Position numbers and translations under genes: made by a program. 64,000 nucleotides of DNA from Brachynemurus nebulosus (taxonomy: Eukaryota > Arthropoda > Insecta > Neuroptera > Myrmeleontidae): the NCBI GenBank assembly GCA_035578155.1, contig JAPWDM010000017.1, positions 2,814,001 through 2,878,000 on the forward strand, in the 5' to 3' direction. A model generated the notes under the pieces. The model had not been told where the DNA came from. It did no database searches and saw nothing but the letters and a program-made list of their open reading frames with translations. This document shows, in pieces, positions 49,493 through 63,900 of the stretch; within the stretch, counting starts at the first letter, position 1, and each line of letters begins with the position of its first letter.

Positions 49493-50538
49493 AAGAATTA
49501 AAAATTAATTAAAATTTAATATTCTATTGTTGTTAAAAATTTATATCTTGTAAAATTTTTGTCTTAAAATTTAATTTGTTTGCAATTTAATCTGTGGTTA
49601 ATACCACAGTACTGTATTGTTTAAAGAAACTGTTTGATAATTTTCATTGCTACATTTTGTTGTTCGTGTTGAGTGATATCTAATTGAATTTTTTTTGACA
49701 AGGGAATTTTCCAAGGATGGTATTTTTCGACAAGTTAAGTTGTATTGTTAAAATGGTATGTTTTAATGGATGCTTTCTGCAAAAATACACATAATTCAAC
49801 ACGTATTGATGGTATTCCGTCTGGCTAATTGGAATTCAAGCTTTAATTAAGAGCGTTGACCATGCAACTCTCAAATTCTCATAGGAATTAGTGCAGATAT
49901 TACAACATCAAGCACCAGTTTTCTCCACAATGACTTAGATAAGTGAAATCTGATTTTGCCAATTTCTTTTGTCTGTGATAACTTTCACATGAGTGATAAT
50001 TGGACTACTTGTGTAAACATGTACTCACTAATTCTAATCGTGTCGAAATCTTAGTTGAATCACTTCGTTTTTTGTAACCTACTAAATAAAAACTTAACTA
50101 CATTTCATTCAGTTTTAATTTTATTTTATAAAGTTGATTAACACTGGTTTTCCTTTATACTGTTTTTTTTTTTTTTTTTTTTATATTGGCTTTTTATACT
50201 AACATTTTTTTATTGGCTGATATTTGTAAATTTATTATTTTTCTGAATTTTCTAAACCTTAATAAATTCTTGTTACGTTTGTACAACACTATTTAATTAT
50301 TTTTTTTTACCTTTTATTAGTTTTTCATAGAGTTTGCTTATGTACTAACTGTCTGTCAAGATTTAACTGGTCGTGTATGTAAAGCAACTACTTACGTAAC
50401 TCTCTTTAAACTTTTTGGTAGCATAATTTATCTTGTACGTACATAAAATTAGTTAACTCCGCATGTGTTTACTTTTTCTATTTTCTTATTTTTTTACGTT
50501 ACTTTTACTGCGAGTTAGCTAATTTTGTGTCATCTATT
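49493..50538. other. Unique-looking AT-rich sequence, nothing recognised
   Basis: It lacks the repeat phrases found elsewhere, so it may be host single-copy DNA or intron. There is a T run of about 24 near 50162-50185. Confidence 0.4.
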
Positions 50539-50573
50539 ATGGCCGCAAGCTCAAAAGACCTCCAGAAACGGAG
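50539..50573 (+). CDS. Very weak candidate first coding exon (12 residues)
   Basis: ATGGCCGCAAGCTCAAAAGA opens a frame reading MAASSKDLQKR, ending at AG|GTGAAA (donor GT at 50574). The codons are GC-richer than the surroundings. There is no supporting downstream exon that I can identify, so this is a suggestion only. The same bases also form a small hairpin (ACCTCC with GGAGGT). Confidence 0.15.
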
Positions 50574-51764
50574 GTGAAACACAAATTGTTTTTAATCTTT
50601 TAAAAATTCAACATAAAAATAAATAAGTGATCATTAATAAGTGTAGTGTTTAAACGCATTTTAAATATGAAATGTATTTGTAACGGGACTGTGTAAATTC
50701 AAATATCATCATGCTAGCTAAGTGTATTGGAAATAATTCATTAAAATAATATTTAAATTGATCATGTTTTTTTAATTTATGTGTATTACACCAGTTGCTT
50801 CCTTCCCGATCTAACTTTTAGCACAGCAAATAAACCCCTTGGCAAATTTACATCATCAAAGGCAAGCAAGAACACTGGTGATTCCATCCTCTGGTGACTT
50901 TATTAGAGAAAGTCGCACGGAACACATTTCAACTTGATACGGTGCAATCTCAAGACATGAAAAGTAGATTTGCTATTAAAATAATTGTGAATATAGCTAC
51001 TTGGGAGTCGTTGGGAGAGCGGAGCGAGATTTGTAAAGAACCGTTTTTGCCGCCCAAATAATAATTCATTTAGATTTTAAATTAACACGTTCACATAATT
51101 TTACGTGAGTGAAATCACGGGTCTCAGCTAGTAATTTTATATTTTAAAGCTTTAAATATAAAAGAATACAATAAAATATTATTTCCTAAAAAATCAACTA
51201 AAACAACATCTTACAGTTAAACAAACATATCCTATTATTATAATATCTTCGTATTTGAATTTTGTTATTTACTTAGAGCGCTAATCTCGTTTGAAAATAT
51301 AATAATAATAAAAAAATATATATGCGATCTTTCCTGAAATAGGATGGAGTATCTAATTTTTAACCATGTTTCTTAAATCTATATTAAAATGTATGTAATT
51401 TGTATTTCTTCTTTTCCGTCTTCATAAAAAATAAACTTTTATAAATGGTCCAAAAATGAATATTTGCTCAGATATAGAACTGAAGGGGACAGAAAATTCA
51501 AAATTATTCATATATAAACTGTTCTTTGAATACTTTACTTTCAACACAGTCAAAATACTGTTAAATTATTTTTATTTTTATTTTTATTTTATTTTATTTT
51601 ATTTTATTTATCTTTTTTTTTTTTGCTGCCCAGTTATCTTTTTTTCTGTTCAATTTTTGTTTTGTGCATGCCAAACATAGAACACTAGAAGCCAACTAAC
51701 ATAAAAAAAGTGAAATTCGCTTGGAGTCCTTTGTAACCCAGTCACAGCTTAAGGCATTAGTCCG
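50574..51764. other. Intergenic or intronic, repeat end near 51070-51135
   Basis: Text near 51085-51130 (TTTTACGTGAGTGAAATCAC, GGGTCTCAGCTAGTAA) is the reverse complement of the TAGCTGAGACCCG repeat seen near 634. A (TTTTA)n-like run lies at 51565-51610. No gene was seen. Confidence 0.4.
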
Positions 51765-52044
51765 TCAGTAGTCGTCGTCGAGTCAACATACCATTGTATT
51801 AACAATATACACATTGTTACTTGTACACGTTGAACAGCTCTCTCTGGTAATACGTGTATTGTGTTTGTATGCGTGTATACACATACTACTACAAAAAACC
51901 AAACTAATACACTGCAACCAGTGTGTATGTACACAAACAGACTACGTCACAAACTCATTACAAGTGGAACAGAGGCAAAGCCAATCTAGTTTGTCCCCTT
52001 GATGCCAAATCATATTATTAAGCTGATCACATTTTAATGACAAG
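51765..52044 (+). promoter_or_regulatory. Weak candidate transcription start and leader exon
   Basis: TCAGTA at 51765-51770 matches the arthropod initiator core. It is followed by about 275 nt of more balanced composition than its surroundings, with CA/TG-rich text. ATGACAAGGTAATTT offers a donor (GT at 52045-52046). No long frame is present, so it would be an untranslated exon. The fold-back element starts 11 nt after the donor. This is inference only. Confidence 0.2.
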
Positions 52045-52055
52045 GTAATTTAATT

Positions 52056-53158
52056 ATGTCGCTGAAGCTAGCAGCAGCAGCAGTAGTGAAGTACCGTTGT
52101 GGATGGACATATCGGAACACACTATTTTAAAAGTAATTTAACAACATAAAATTATTTGCATGAATATATATTGTTAATTAGGTTGAAAATAATTATCACT
52201 CCGCGGAACTCACTATAACAATTAACGGCATTTTTTTAAAAAAAATTTAAATAGTTCTAGACTCTTGGGGAGACTTAATAAAAAGAAGAAAAAAATATTA
52301 GACCGCGGAACTCACAATTGTTAAGAACTTATTTCAGTCAACAATGACCAATATGTGACATTTTAACTAAAATTCACTGTAATAATTAACGGCATTTTTT
52401 AAAAAAAAATGCAAATAGTTCTAGGCTCTAGTTTTACATTGCTGAATAAACTTTTGTTATAATTAGTTTTATAGGTAATAACTCTTATTTGATATATTTA
52501 TTTGATTTATTTACATTTCTTTTTTTAAATTTATTCAATAAAACAAATGTTTTTAAAGTTTGAAGGTATTGAAATTTATTACTTTTTAAAAAAAATGCCG
52601 TTAATTGTTATAGTGAATTTTAGTTAAAATGTCACATATTGGTCATTGTTGACTGAAATAAGTTCTTAAGAATTGTGAGTTCCGCGGTCTAATATTTTTT
52701 TCTTGTTTTTATGATGTCTCCCCAAGAGCCTAGAACTATTTAAATTTTTTTAAAAAAATGCCGTTAATTGTTATAGTGAATTTTAGTTAAAATGTCACAT
52801 ATTGGTCATTGTTGACTGAAATAAGTTCTTAACAATTGTGAGTTCCGCGGTCTAATATTTTTTTCTTGTTTTTATGATGTCTCCCCAAGAGCCTAGAACT
52901 ATTTAAATTTTTTTAAAAAAATGCCGTTAATTGTTATAGTGAATTTTAGTTAAAATGTCACATATTGGTTATTGTTGACTGAAATAAGTTCTTATCAATT
53001 GTGAGTTCCGTGGAGTGATAATTATTTTCAACCTCATTAACAATATATATTCATGCAAAGAATTTTATGTTGTTAAATTACTTTTAAAATAGTGTGTTCC
53101 GATATGTCCATCCACAACGGTACTTCACTACTGCTGCTGCTGCTAGCTTCAGCGACAT
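52056..53158. mobile_element. hAT-like fold-back element, 1103 bp, perfect 8-bp duplication
   Basis: The ends are ATGTCGCTGAAGCTAGC then (CAG)n at 52056, fully complemented at the right end (52056-52205 pairs with about 53010-53158). ATTTAATT flanks both ends (52048-52055 and 53159-53166). The interior is built from a unit of about 160 bp (GCCGTTAATTGTTATAGTGA, TCACATATTGGTCATTG, GAGTTCCGCGGTCTAATATT, CTCCCCAAGAGCCTAGAACT). It is present about two and a half times in direct order on the right (52580-53030) and inverted on the left (52215-52440), so most of the element can fold back. There is no coding. Confidence 0.9.
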
Positions 53159-53166
53159 ATTTAATT

Positions 53167-53330
53167 GCTGTTCAAATATTTTTTTCTACTCCTACTATTA
53201 AAAGTAACACCCGTGTAAGTAGATTTAAAAATTGACAATTGCCCACAGTATGTATGAGGGAATAGTCATGAGAAATAATATCTCACGGTTTACTAAAATA
53301 AAAAAGTAGGTTGTTTCGTTAATTTACTCT
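53167..53330. other. Short unassigned spacer
   Basis: AT-rich, no motif recognised. Confidence 0.4.
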
Positions 53331-53392
53331 ATTATATAAAAGGGAAATACCTCGCTCACCTATTAAGAAATCTCCAGAACTACAGTAGACTA

Positions 53393-54029
53393 TCGTTAAT
53401 TCAAACCTGCGATAATTCGAAACTGTTTATAATTCAAAGGTATCACGAGTTCCCTACAAAATCTCTTTATATTTCGAACTAAAACAATACATTTTTATAC
53501 ACTTGGTAATTCGAACGAAAAAATCATTGCTACGTAATAAAACGACGCGTTAATTCGAACTCATCGGCGTCAAACACTCGAAAATTCAAAATTGCAGGGA
53601 CAAAGAGACAGAAAGATTGTAAGTACATTCTGAGACAAGTTCAAGTTCATTCATCGTAAGTGCTTAAAAAATTAAAATTCTTACCTGCGACAATTCGAAC
53701 CCATGGGCGCCCATACCTATGGGCAGGGGGGGCCATGGCCCCCCCCTAGCTAGCCAGGATTAGAAGAAAATTCGAAAAAAGGAGTTCGAAGAGAGCAAAA
53801 CGACGTCGTTAATGGTATTTTTTGTGGGTTATATATAGTATAGCCCTCGCGATTTGTGGGGGGAAAAAAAGATCGAAAAAAAAATGTGCCGAAATTTTCT
53901 CCGGAAGTTCACTTTTCACCCTTCGGCCCCCCCCTGGAATCCATCATATGGGCGCCCATGTTCGAACCTCTCTATAATTCGTAATATTTTAAGAGTCCCT
54001 CGAGTTTCGAATTAACGAGAGTCGACTAC
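53393..54029. mobile_element. Nested pogo/Tigger-like MITE
   Basis: The ends read TAGACTATCGTTAATTC on the left and, inverted, GAATTAACGAGAGTCGACTA on the right, and the interior is full of AATTCGAA-type words. Alternating TTAATTCGAA text and TA at the borders resemble pogo-like Tc1/mariner relatives. The outer element is interrupted exactly between these points when compared with 4960-5105. Confidence 0.65.
53702..53960. mobile_element. Innermost hAT-like MITE, 259 bp, perfect 8-bp duplication
   Basis: The ends are CATGGGCGCCCATA (53702) and the inverted TATGGGCGCCCATG (ending at 53960), with AGGGGGGGCC-like text just inside both. TTCGAACC is duplicated on both sides (53694-53701 and 53961-53968). 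The target TTCGAACC belongs to the pogo-like MITE, so this insertion is the youngest of the three. No coding. Confidence 0.85.
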
Positions 54030-54502
54030 AAACACGTACAAACGTAAAATTTGGTACATAGGTCGCTGTTGGATCGTAGGCGCCGGCTAAGAAAGGGTTT
54101 TGCAAAATTCTTAGTCTAACCGTAGAAGTTTACGAAAAACCGTAAAATGTCAATTTTTTATTACTGTATACAGATATCTTTTAAGGGAAGGTTTACTTAA
54201 GAGTCGTTAAAAAAATCTTTTTTTTTTTTTTTGTAGAAATTTGTAGCTAATTATGTGTAGAATATGTTCCCAAAGTGATTTTGCTGAAAGTCTAAATTAC
54301 TTTCAGCAAAATCACTTTGGGAACATATTCTACACATAATTAGCTACCAATTTCTACAAAAAAAAAAAATAGATTTTTTTAACGACTCTCAAGTAAACCT
54401 TCCCTTAAAAGATATCTGTATACAGTAATAAAAAATTGACATTTTACGGTTTTTCGTAAACTTCTACGGTTAGGCTAAGAATTTTGCAAACATCCTTTCT
54501 TA

Positions 54503-55379
54503 TACTATGGTTCTGAAATCAACTAAATTGACCAATACGAATGTTTGTTTCATTTTTGCCGTGTTTTCCTACAATAAAATGACCAGTGAAATGTTGTGTA
54601 TAATTTTTTTCGCTGTAAAAATCTTTCCTAACTTTTTTTCCCTGATAAAAGTGAAAAAACTACAATATTCTTATGGGACATGATACACATGAGTTAAATT
54701 TTCATTGTAATTATACGTTTCCCTTATCGATATTTAATATCTAAATGTTTTTGATTGGTTTTTAATTGACTGTCTTTTTTTAATTATTTATTTATTTATT
54801 ATTCCCAGTAACCAGTATATAGAAAAATCTTAAAAAATGTTTGATAATTTTATTTGTTAAAGTTTAATGTTATTTTTTATAAAATAAACGATAAATATAT
54901 TCACAATTTATGGATTTGAAATAATTTATTTCCTTTAAACAAATCGAGGTATGCGATATAAGAAATTAAAATTGTCTCCCAGTCTTAAGTTCCCTCAAAA
55001 AATTGTAAATATTACTCAAACGTTTTCAAATCCTCGGAATAAATAAACGTGAGCTTAAAGTAGTTCCCCTGGAGTTTGAAGCGATAAAAATTACCCAAAA
55101 CTAAATGACCAAAGGTATTCCACTCCTAGAAATCGGAATCGGTATGGTTGTCCATAGAAAAGTTACAAGCTGTTAAAATTAATAATACTTTAAAATAATC
55201 CTTTAGACGGCTATTTTGGAGTCATTTGACGATCAGAGCAACCGGAGCAACCGGTTTCAAAAATTGGTTCACTGGTGGATAGGTGATACCCTATACCCTG
55301 TTTTCTGATATAGACTATGTTAAAGTAAACGGCTGCACGAATCTCCTGTAAAGGGGTGAAATGAAAACCATCTTTTCCT
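54503..55379. other. Intergenic, nothing assigned
   Basis: AT-rich without credible frames. The text near 55205-55370 (GAGCAACCGGAGCAACCGGT, a short direct repeat) may be part of a repeat. Confidence 0.35.
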
Positions 55380-55797
55380 AAATATTTTCAAAACACTTTT
55401 GAATAACGGATTGAAATTTTAGAGGTACGTATTTTGCATATTAGGAGGATTAAATTTATATTAACATTTATTCCACCACTTATGATCAAGCGGTGGATTT
55501 TGGGTGGTAGGTGTCAGTTATCACGTCTTTTCTTTTTATTTGCAGTTCTTTAAACAAATTTCTTAATAATATGATTCCCCAGACAATTCCACGCAAAAAA
55601 GGTATACTTGTTACATTTCGATAAATAATACCGTTTTCGAGTAATTTAAAGTAGAAGTATCTATTTCTAAATTATCTCCTAATCATAAGTGATGGAATAA
55701 TTGGTACCATAAATTTAAGTATCCTGATGTTCATACGCACACCTAAAATATGAATCCATTATTCAAAAGTGCCTAAAAAATGTTTTAAAAATAGAAA
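55380..55797. mobile_element. Imperfect fold-back element, ~420 bp
   Basis: The left segment 55380-55500 (CACTTTTGAATAACGGATT, AAATTTATATTAACATTTAT, TTCCACCACTTATGATCA) pairs with right segment 55670-55797 (CTCCTAATCATAAGTGATGG, ACCATAAATTTAAGTATCC, TCCATTATTCAAAAGTGCC). The arms are about 75-80% complementary by eye. No target duplication or coding was found. Confidence 0.55.
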
Positions 55798-56704
55798 TTT
55801 TTTAAAAAAAGAATTTGATTATTAAGGTTTGGAAAAAAGTGTAGAGGAAAAGGTACTATTATTTTTGAACGTATTACCAGCTCTAGTAATTAAGGTACAT
55901 AATTCTGGATCACCTTGTATATGTATAAGATAAAATACATCTCAACGTGATCTCAATTTACTGATATATACTTTTTTATTTATTACGCATCTATGCGTAA
56001 CATTTATTTGTTACTTTTTTTGTTAAATAAATAATTTAATAAAATTTGTTATGAAATAATACTAATGTGAAATTTTCAACAGTTCATCAATTGTTTTATG
56101 AAAATACTAACTGACTAACTACAATTCCAACGGAATGCCAGTAAATTACCACGGACATTTTCCCTATGTGTAAGTTTGAAGTGAACAACCTCATTGATTA
56201 CATATTATACTATATTACATTATCCATTACATAATATGTTACATACATACTAATAGTTAAAAATTAATTACATACAACATTATGCCTAATAAAACTGAAA
56301 GTCACCCATAGATACGTGTTCAAGGTTACACTTGTATAAACATCACATTACTACAATTATATCGAACCGATGTACATAAGTAAGTACACCAGATACGTTC
56401 ACAAACAATTCACATTTACTCCTCCTTGGCCCCCAACTTTGGTCCCATTCTATCAATTCATCATATAGCAAGAGCAATTTATGCGTATTACTTTTTAAGT
56501 GGGTATTACATCATTTCAATGACAGTGCTAATATTTTAAACAGTATAGAAATCATGATATATATGTACTTAATATTATTCTCATAAATATGTTTGTTGTG
56601 TAGCCAAGTGTATACAAATAATAGTTTTATTTGTGCGATTATTGTGCTAACAATATTGTAATTTTTTTCAAAATCACAATAAAACCCTTTTAAAATCATC
56701 AAAA
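55798..56704 (+). promoter_or_regulatory. Upstream region of the CYP4 gene
   Basis: 56155-56330 is a copy of the dispersed repeat at 38285-38460. From about 56400 to 56704 the sequence is unique-looking and should contain the CYP4 promoter and leader. A TATATATGTAC near 56557 is a possible TATA element, but no initiator could be fixed. The start codon context is AATCATCAAAAATG, A-rich as usual in insects. A 90-codon minus-strand frame across 56511-56783 overlaps the P450 start and is a shadow. Confidence 0.35.
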
Positions 56705-59282
<2,578 letters not shown>

Positions 59283-59373
59283 TGATCCTAAAATTTGTAA
59301 ACTTAAATTATAATTATTTTAAAATAAGTTGTACGGATTATGTATAAATACATACTGACAAGTTTGTAATTAT

Positions 59374-59379
59374 AATAAA
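59374..59379 (+). promoter_or_regulatory. Poly(A) signal of CYP4
   Basis: AATAAA lies 92 nt after the stop codon, in AT-rich 3' sequence with no competing earlier canonical signal. Confidence 0.6.
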
Positions 59380-60945
59380 ATTTAAAATAAGAAAAACATT
59401 CCAAATATGCCTATAAAAAGTGAATACCATTTGAATCAAGTAAATGTTGAGGTGGATCCGAAATGATTCGCGAACCATTGATTTAAGCTGACTGCATGGC
59501 AAACAAAATGTATATAATTGAGTTCTCGCTTGCCTGAGTTGTCGTAATTTTCATAAGTAGAAAATAACCAATCCAAAACGATGGTTCAAGGAAAAGGGTT
59601 ATGACAGGATTACCTCGTTTTGGGTGATGTTTTTTGATGGTTATTACTTGTTTATAAGTTCACATGAAAAAATGCGTAAACAAAATGTCCATACAAAAAT
59701 GATTTTCTGTTGGTGGAAGGCTATCCATAACTGATTACAAAGCTTTAAATTTCCAAATTAGTAAAGCAATATCCCAGGGCCCCCAGACCTTACTTATTTT
59801 CTAATGGAGAAAATATATACAGTAGGGTAGTACTCGTGTATATAGTCAACATATACATACTTGCTACCTTGGCCCGACTGCCAATCTTCAGATATCAGGT
59901 ACTACAGGTAAAGAAAAACTATATTCACTTTACTTACAACTCGAGGATTAATTCTTAGTTATTTTATAGGAAATATTATAAATAATTTTAATACAATACT
60001 CCCAGACCCTGCCTGTTGGCAGTATTGATAAGCCAAACGGTTTAAATATTGAAAGAAATTAACATATCCTTACTTACAGTCAGCGACTTGACTTTTATAT
60101 TATATATTATATTTAGGGGGTTATTTAATTATATCCTGTTAGCTGCCAGACTAATCGTAGCGGCCAAACATCCCCTAAGCGCATTTAAAATGTCGCTGTG
60201 AGCAAGTGAGTAAAAGAGTGTTAACGGGCGCTTTAATGTGAGCGAGATAACTATGGGCAGCATCTCTCCCTCCTATTTCCGCAGTTTACTCATTCCGCAT
60301 CAATTTAATATTTGGCAAACGAAATTTCAACTTCTTTTTCAGTTTCCAACGATATTCCATACAACAGAGTACGAAGGAAAAAAATACCCTCCTAAAAATT
60401 TTTTTTTATTGTCCGTTTCAGTTCTTACCTATTTATTGGGTTGTGCCAAAATGAAAATATCAATAAACTATAAAATGTAAAATCTCTGAATTATATTCTG
60501 ATAAAAATGTTAGTTTCTTTGAAATATATTAAATACAAAAAATAGTAAATTATAAAATGTAAAATTTCTGAATTATATCCTGATAAAAATATTAGTTTCT
60601 TTAAAATATATTAAATACAAAACTTTTGTCCGTAAATCAACCACAAAAACAGGAAAATTCTTATAGATTTAACGTTATTCTGCAATAATTAGATAATAAG
60701 AAGATATTCAATTATTACTTAAGACTTACATTAGACTATTAACAGGATTATTTTTAAGAAGCTGTATTGAAAAAGCACTTGATAACCATGCCCACGCTCA
60801 CGGACTATAGAATAGAATGGACTAGCTGTATATAGGTATGTCGGTGAAGCTTTGAGTATGTCGTAACCACGGTAATACTATTAAAAATGTGGAAACATTC
60901 AATATTACAAATTAGTTTTTTCAAAATAAAGCAATACGAATAATT
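59380..60945. other. Intergenic region between CYP4 and the transposase
   Basis: No gene is evident. An 80-codon frame at 60238-60480 (MSEITMGSIS...) shows no domain. At 60469-60620 an ~82-bp unit (TATAAAATGTAAAAT, CTGAATTATAT, CTGATAAAAAT, TTAGTTTCTTT) is tandemly duplicated with about 90% identity. The 5' end of the P-like element must lie somewhere here, but its inverted repeat cannot be identified because the 3' partner is outside the window. Confidence 0.45.
60469..60625. repeat. 82-bp tandem duplication
   Basis: TATAAAATGT starts at 60469 and again at 60551. The rest of the unit, through TATATTAAATACAAAA, is repeated with a few substitutions. Confidence 0.8.
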
Positions 60946-63900
60946 ATGGTTTATTGCGCCGTAAAGATGTGTAATAGTGAAAGTGGAAAAGATTCCAAAC
61001 AAAAATCTCGAATTTCATTTCACAAGTAAGTATTAAGTCAAATTTAATTTTAAAATATATCGTTCACATCGACTTTATGTTGAATGGTAGATGACATTAA
61101 TGTACCAGTGGCGTAGTTATTTTTTGTAGACATAATAAATTACATTTTTAAAGTACATATCGGGAAAGTATATTCGGACACACATACATATTTTTAATTA
61201 CAAATAACTTTTTCATAACTTTATAGTAAAATAAATAAAATTTGCAATGTACTCAATAAACAGCATATTCAAAAAGACAAAAAAAAGTTGGAATTATGTT
61301 ATAATTTTTGTGTTTTACTTTAAAGATTTCAAAAGGATGATAAACGGAAGGATATTTGGGTCAGCAAAATTGGACGTCCGCATTGGAAATCTTCTTCGAA
61401 TAGTGTGGTGTGTTCGAAGCATTTTTCGGACAATTGTTTTTATAAAACAAAAGCAGGATTAAAACTGTTATATAAATGGTCGTTACCAATGTTATTTCTT
61501 CCTGCGGTAAGAATTTTTTTCCAGTTATATTACATTACCGTGCTGTTTTGAATATTATATTTTATTATTACTATTAATTTTTTTTTCTTATTTCATTATT
61601 GTTTATTCATTTATTTTTAGGCTAATAATGAAATATCGACTGATAAACCGACAACATCTGATCTTCAATTAACTCCAAAGAGAACTGTTGAAAATTTAAA
61701 AGATTCTGAATTCAATTCAGATAATATATTTGAAATATCAGTTAATGATAGTCCTCAAAAAAAGACTAAAAATGGAATTAAAGCGAGTCATTTATGAAAA
61801 TAATATTAAGAAAAAAAAACTGCGAACACAGGACCAAATAAAAAGGAGATATAAAAAAAAAAAATTGCTCAGTTGAAAAATATCATGTCAGAATTAAAAC
61901 AGAAAAATCTTGCTGAAACCGATGAACTTCACGTCTTGGAAAATTTAAATTTAAAAAGCTTTCATTTATTGAAAAGACAAGTTAACAAATCTAAAAAAAA
62001 TACTGTTTCTCGGCAATATTCACCAGAGCTACGAACTTTTGCGTTAACTTTAAATTTTTATTCTCCTAAAGCGTATAAATACGTTAGAGATTATTTTGAC
62101 ACCTGCTTACCACATCCACGCACGTTATCGAGATGGTATGAAAGTATTGATGGTGCCCCTGGCTTTACTACCGAAGCATTTCGGGTTTTAAAATTAAAAT
62201 CAGAAAAAACTGCAACTAAGATTATTTGCAATTTAGTTATCGATGAAATGGATATAAAAAAATATATTGAATGGGACGGAGAACGTTATTACGGTTATGT
62301 TGATATGGGTACCGGTTATTTACATACAGAGCCACCAAAATGGGCAAAAGAAGCCTTAGTTTTTCTTTTAGTGTGCATAAACGGAAACTGGAAATTGCCG
62401 ATAGCATATTTTTTATCAGCTGGAACTACCGGGGTCCAAAAAAGCAATTTAATTAGGCACTGCTTACAAAAGGTTTACGAAACGGGAATTCAAGTGTCAT
62501 CAATTACACATGATGGATATCCTGCGAATTTTTGCATGGGAAGCAATTTGGGTTGTAATTTTAATGTAACATGTATGAAACCTTATTTTAAACACCCTGT
62601 CACTGAAAAAAATGTTTCTGTTTTTTTCGATCCCTGTCATATGTTTAAATTAATAAGAAATTCTTTTGAAGTCAGTAGAAAATTAATTGATAAAGATGGC
62701 AGAATTATCGACTGGCATTATTTAGAAAAATTACATATGCTGCAAGAAGAAGAAAATCTTCATTTAGGAAATAAGCTACGTGCTAAGCACATTTATTTTA
62801 AAAATCAAAAAATGAAGGTGAAATTAGCCACGCAATTATTAAGCGAAAGTGTAGCAATTTCTTTGCAATTTTGTAAGGATGAACTCCAAATTGCCAGAAT
62901 TTCAAGACTGTGAAGGAACTATTTATTTTATTAAATTAATGAATAATTGTTTCGATGTTTTTAATTCACGTAATATTCATCAAATAAATTATAAGAAACC
63001 TTTATGCGAAAATAATAAAGAAAATATATTCCGATTTTTAGACACAGTTAAAGATTATTTATTAAACTTAAAAACGACAGAGCAAGAACCAATAATTTTT
63101 TCGAAAAAAAAAAACTGGATTTTTAGGTTTGTTAATTTGTATTGAAAGTTTAAAAACAATGTATTCAGAATTAATTGAAGGAGATAAGCTTTTGAAATAC
63201 ATACCATTCTACAAATTGAGCCAAGATCATCTAGAACTGTTTTTTGGAAATGTACGTTCACATGGAGGGAATAACAATAATCCAACAGCAAAACAATTTC
63301 AAACAATTTATAAAAAAATGTTAATTAATATACAATTAAAAGATTCTTTTAGTGGTAACTGTATACCGCTTGAAAATATAAGTATATTAAATTTGAGTGA
63401 TCCGGTGGATAAAATTAATATTACTACTGGAAAAAGTAAGCTTTTGGAGGACAACAACCACAATGAAAATGAAAATGAAATAATTGATTACACAGGCATT
63501 CCAGACTTGAGTGAATTTTCTAAGCGAACAGTTACTTACATCGCTGGATTTGTTACAGCACAATTAAAAAATAAAATCAAATGTGAAGATTGCGTTAACG
63601 CTCTAGAGTCTTCAGAAATTCCGAATTCTTTAATTTCCTATAAAAATAGAGGCAAATTAACGACTCCATCAGATGATGTTATTGAAATATGTTTGTAATG
63701 CGAAAAAATAATTAAATTTCACTTACATGAAAGTGGTGGCAAACTACTATCCCCGAAATTTGATAAAAAATTCATAACGTTGAAATTATTAAAACAGTTT
63801 TTAGATAGGAAAATATTTCAAAGTTTAGAAAAGCATATGCTTGAACAATTTTTTATGGAAAATCATTTAATTCAATTAATTAAAGCGGTAGAAGAAAAAT

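Larger units (their letters stand above)
53331..54502. mobile_element. Outer element of a three-level nest, with a ~400-bp hairpin
   Basis: The outer family matches 4880-5105 in reverse (TATTATATAAA, AAATCTCCA, ACAAACGTAAAATTTGG against its relative, GGATCGTAGGCGC). After the nested insert (53393-54029) it continues to a near-perfect inverted repeat at 54090-54502. There GTTTTGCAAAATTCTTAG, TACGAAAAACCGTAAAATG, CAGATATCTTTTAAGGGAAG and CCCAAAGTGATTTTGCTGAA all recur as complements around a short loop near 54292. The 4.9 kb copy has only one arm, so the inversion is specific to this copy. Confidence 0.7.
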
